NCBI RefSeq assembly: GCF_004005845.1
Contig: NZ_SADE01000002.1
Location: forward strand, 806,421 to 870,420
Length of the DNA: 64,000 nt
Reading direction: 5' to 3'
DNA from: Hwanghaeella grinnelliae
Lineage (GTDB): Bacteria; Pseudomonadota; Alphaproteobacteria; UBA8366; Aestuariispiraceae
The notes under the pieces are model-generated. The model made no database searches. It saw only the letters and a list, made by a program, of their open reading frames with translations, and was not told where the DNA came from. This document shows positions 62,617-64,000 of the stretch, piece after piece (the stretch's first letter is position 1; each line of letters starts with the position of its first letter). A program made the position numbers and the translations under genes.

Positions 62617-62628
62617 CGCTTGCCGTCC
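62601..62628. terminator. hairpin spanning the MFS stop codon
   Basis: GGACGGCAAGC (62601-62611) and GCTTGCCGTCC (62618-62628) form a perfect 11-bp stem with a 6-base loop containing the TAG stop. There is only a weak T-rich stretch after it. It lies between convergent genes and could end both transcripts. Confidence 0.6.
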
Positions 62629-62663
62629 CGGCCGTTTGTCGCGTTACACCTTGAAGGCTGACC

Positions 62664-62897
62664 CTAGGAGGGCGAGTGCCGTTCCTTACGGAACGCCTGT
62701 CCGACCGTTGCAACCGCCCGATCGGCGGCTTTGCCGACAGAGCAGAAACCGGCGAACAGGACTTCGCGGATCGCTTTGGAGTGGAGACTTTTCCCACGCT
62801 GCACATAGAATTCTATCTCGTCGATCGACGGATCGGGCGTGGTGGCGGTGTCGGGAATAATTTGCTCGGATAGGGGATATTTGGTGAACTCTGACAT
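62664..62897 (-). CDS. small protein of unknown function
   Basis: A 77-residue protein with an excellent ribosome site (GAAGGAGG, 7 bases before the ATG at 62897). The middle contains IDEIEFYVQRGKSLHSKAIR, followed by a helical segment ending KERHSPS. It has no signal peptide. Short alphaproteobacterial proteins with a YVQRGK-like motif are often annotated only as hypothetical. It is divergent from the DksA-like gene across an AT-rich, repeat-bearing region. Confidence 0.7.
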   Translation of the reverse strand: MSEFTKYPLSEQIIPDTATTPDPSIDEIEFYVQRGKSLHSKAIREVLFAGFCSVGKAADRAVATVGQAFRKERHSPS

Positions 62898-62968
62898 TGG
62901 AAGACCTCCTTCTCATTCGAAGTCGCGTTAGCGTGTCTTCCTCCCAAAAGCGGCATTTTTACCAATAA

Positions 62969-63034
62969 TTTTGCACCGCACAAAAAATAATAAGCTTATT
63001 TCGCTGCCGGGGGCCAGCACTTTTTTGCACCGCA
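62969..63034. promoter_or_regulatory. direct repeats flanking a palindrome in a divergent promoter
   Basis: TTTTGCACCGCA occurs at 62969-62980 and 63023-63034 (54 bases apart). Between them lies the perfect 12-bp palindrome AATAAGCTTATT (62989-63000). The region is markedly AT-rich compared with its surroundings and separates the 77-residue gene from the DksA-like gene. Confidence 0.5.
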
Positions 63035-63066
63035 ACATAATTTTTCGCAGGGTGAGGTATTCAGTG

Positions 63067-63414
63067 ATGTCCGATGAAATAGATCCCGCAGAATTTGAAG
63101 CCGTCCTGCTTGCTAGACGGCACGAATTGTCGGCCTTGCGTGAACAGAGCGAGGGTGCGCGGGCTGTGGTAACGCTGGACCAGCAGTCGGTCGGGCGATT
63201 GAGTCGGATGGATGCGCTTCAAGGGCAAGCAATGGCCCAGGAACAGGATAGGCGGCGCGAATCCGAACTCGCCCGTGTTGACGCCGCGCTGCACCGAATC
63301 GAAACAGGTGATTTCGGCTACTGTATTTCCTGCGACGAACCGATCGCGGAAAAGCGACTTCGGCTTGACCCGGCGGTGCCGACCTGTGTGGATTGTGCTG
63401 GCGGCGCCGGTTAA
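63067..63414 (+). CDS. TraR/DksA family zinc finger protein
   Basis: A 115-residue coiled-coil plus C4 zinc-finger protein: YCISCDEPI and TCVDCAG supply the four cysteines. The length and the single helical hairpin are closer to short DksA-like/TraR proteins, which bind the RNA polymerase secondary channel, than to full DksA. The ATG at 63067 (GTG at 63064) is preferred because the protein then begins MSDEIDPAEFEAVL, and GGTGAGG precedes it. Only a short gap separates it from the next MFS gene. Confidence 0.87.
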   Translation: MSDEIDPAEFEAVLLARRHELSALREQSEGARAVVTLDQQSVGRLSRMDALQGQAMAQEQDRRRESELARVDAALHRIETGDFGYCISCDEPIAEKRLRLDPAVPTCVDCAGGAG

Positions 63415-63482
63415 AGCACAGTCAAAAATGCAATTCGGCGTGTTGGCCGCCTTCCTGTTCATTTCTACCGGTACCGCTTCCC

Positions 63483-64000
63483 ATGATTCGTTATTTCGGG
63501 TTCATTCGGACCAATGCGCGCCTGCTCGGCTTCGGGATGCTGCTGTGTTTGGCATCCAGTTTCGGGCAGACCTTCTTTATCTCGCTCTTTTCTGGGGAAA
63601 TCCGGGCGGAATTCGGGTTGAGCGACGGGGAGTTCGGCGCGGTCTATTCCATGGGAACGCTTGCCAGCGCCTTTCTTCTGCTGTGGACGGGACAATTGAT
63701 CGACCGGGTGGACCTGCGTGTCTACATCGTGGCGGTCTTCGCGGGCCTGGGGCTCGCGGCCGTTTTGATGAGCGTGGCGCAGTCGGTCGTCCTTCTTGTC
63801 TTCATCGTTTTCCTGCTGCGCCAATGCGGCCAGGGTCTTCCCGGGCACACGGCCATGACGGCAATGGGACGTTATTTCGATCAAGGCAGGGGCAAGGCGC
63901 TCAGCATTGCGGCGCTTGGCTATCCGGTCGGGGAGGCTTTGTTGCCGCTGGCCGTCGTGGCGGCGGTGGCGGTGACCGGTTGGCGGGAAAGCTGGGGCGG
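63483..64000 (+). CDS. MFS transporter, N-terminal part
   Basis: An open frame from ATG 63483 runs past the window edge (172 codons). The translation has an amphipathic start MIRYFGFIRTNARLLG, then hydrophobic helices (FGMLLCLASSFGQTFFISLF, FGAVYSMGTLASAFLLLWTG), the cytoplasmic loop QLIDRVDLR typical of MFS loop 2-3, and LLRQCGQGLPGHTAMTAMGR. It fits a 12-helix MFS exporter or importer; substrate unknown and C-terminus not seen. Confidence 0.85.
   Translation, partial: MIRYFGFIRTNARLLGFGMLLCLASSFGQTFFISLFSGEIRAEFGLSDGEFGAVYSMGTLASAFLLLWTGQLIDRVDLRVYIVAVFAGLGLAAVLMSVAQSVVLLVFIVFLLRQCGQGLPGHTAMTAMGRYFDQGRGKALSIAALGYPVGEALLPLAVVAAVAVTGWRESWG

Noticed and set aside
1-64000. tRNA, rRNA, CRISPR arrays, insertion sequences, prophage
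   Set aside because: Intergenic gaps were scanned by eye for CCA-ended cloverleaf sequence, regular spacer arrays and transposase or integrase motifs; none was seen.

Overview
The window is ordinary chromosomal DNA of a GC-rich alphaproteobacterium. The most likely relatives are marine or soil Rhodospirillales-type lineages. This rests on hemC-hemD-mitofilin-hemY, tsaD-gpsA, carD-fdxA, an rpoH with an RpoH box, NAGGN osmolyte genes and TRAP transporters, not on any rRNA. I found no tRNA, rRNA, CRISPR array, insertion sequence or phage module. Both ends are cut inside genes (an ABC-2 permease on the left, an MFS transporter on the right).

Layout. 1-4.7 kb: arginine genes argD-argF, redox chaperone hslO and a small lipoprotein. 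4.8-11.6 kb: gpsA and tsaD, divergent from hemC, hemD fused in frame to a mitofilin-like membrane protein, and hemY. 11.7-15.5 kb: a TRAP dicarboxylate-type transporter (P-Q-M) followed by a methylisocitrate-lyase-like enzyme. 15.5-19.3 kb: an FNR-type regulator divergent from a secreted cytochrome with twelve CxxCH sites and a Rap1a-like small secreted protein. 19.3-20.5 kb: BenE-type transporter. 20.6-26.2 kb: the N-acetylglutaminylglutamine amide genes (asnO, ngg, M42 peptidase) with a divergent MarR regulator. 26.2-31.0 kb: aromatic-acid genes (feruloyl-CoA synthase, crotonase, 3-hydroxybenzoate 6-hydroxylase-like enzyme, and a divergent second crotonase).

31-41.2 kb: a broken lipoprotein, SulP transporter, DUF2937 protein, upp, a 1267-residue membrane-anchored coiled-coil protein, and two unrecognised genes facing it. 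41.4-50 kb: GNAT, meaB, pip, an SNase-like secreted protein, rpoH, a phosphatase-fold protein without its metal ligands, carD, fdxA and a DUF938 methyltransferase. 50-61 kb: purH, a surface-polysaccharide locus (4,6-dehydratase, epimerase, WecA/WbpL-type transferase, NusG paralog, winged-helix regulator, UDP-sugar dehydrogenase), then a heparinase-like gene and rpe. 61.2-64 kb: two MFS transporters, a 77-residue protein and a DksA/TraR zinc finger protein.

The most unusual observation is the 1267-residue protein. Residues 627-1137 are twenty tandem repeats of exactly 25 residues, broken once by an 11-residue insert. They are preceded by about eight 40-residue repeats, so the protein is predicted to be a very long membrane-anchored rod. 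Next in interest are the twelve-heme cytochrome with its FNR-like regulator and a 14-bp FNR-geometry palindrome, the catalytically degenerate phosphatase beside rpoH, an orphan cobalamin-riboswitch-like remnant, and matching operator-like sequences that suggest one MarR protein may control both its own promoter and the aromatic operon.
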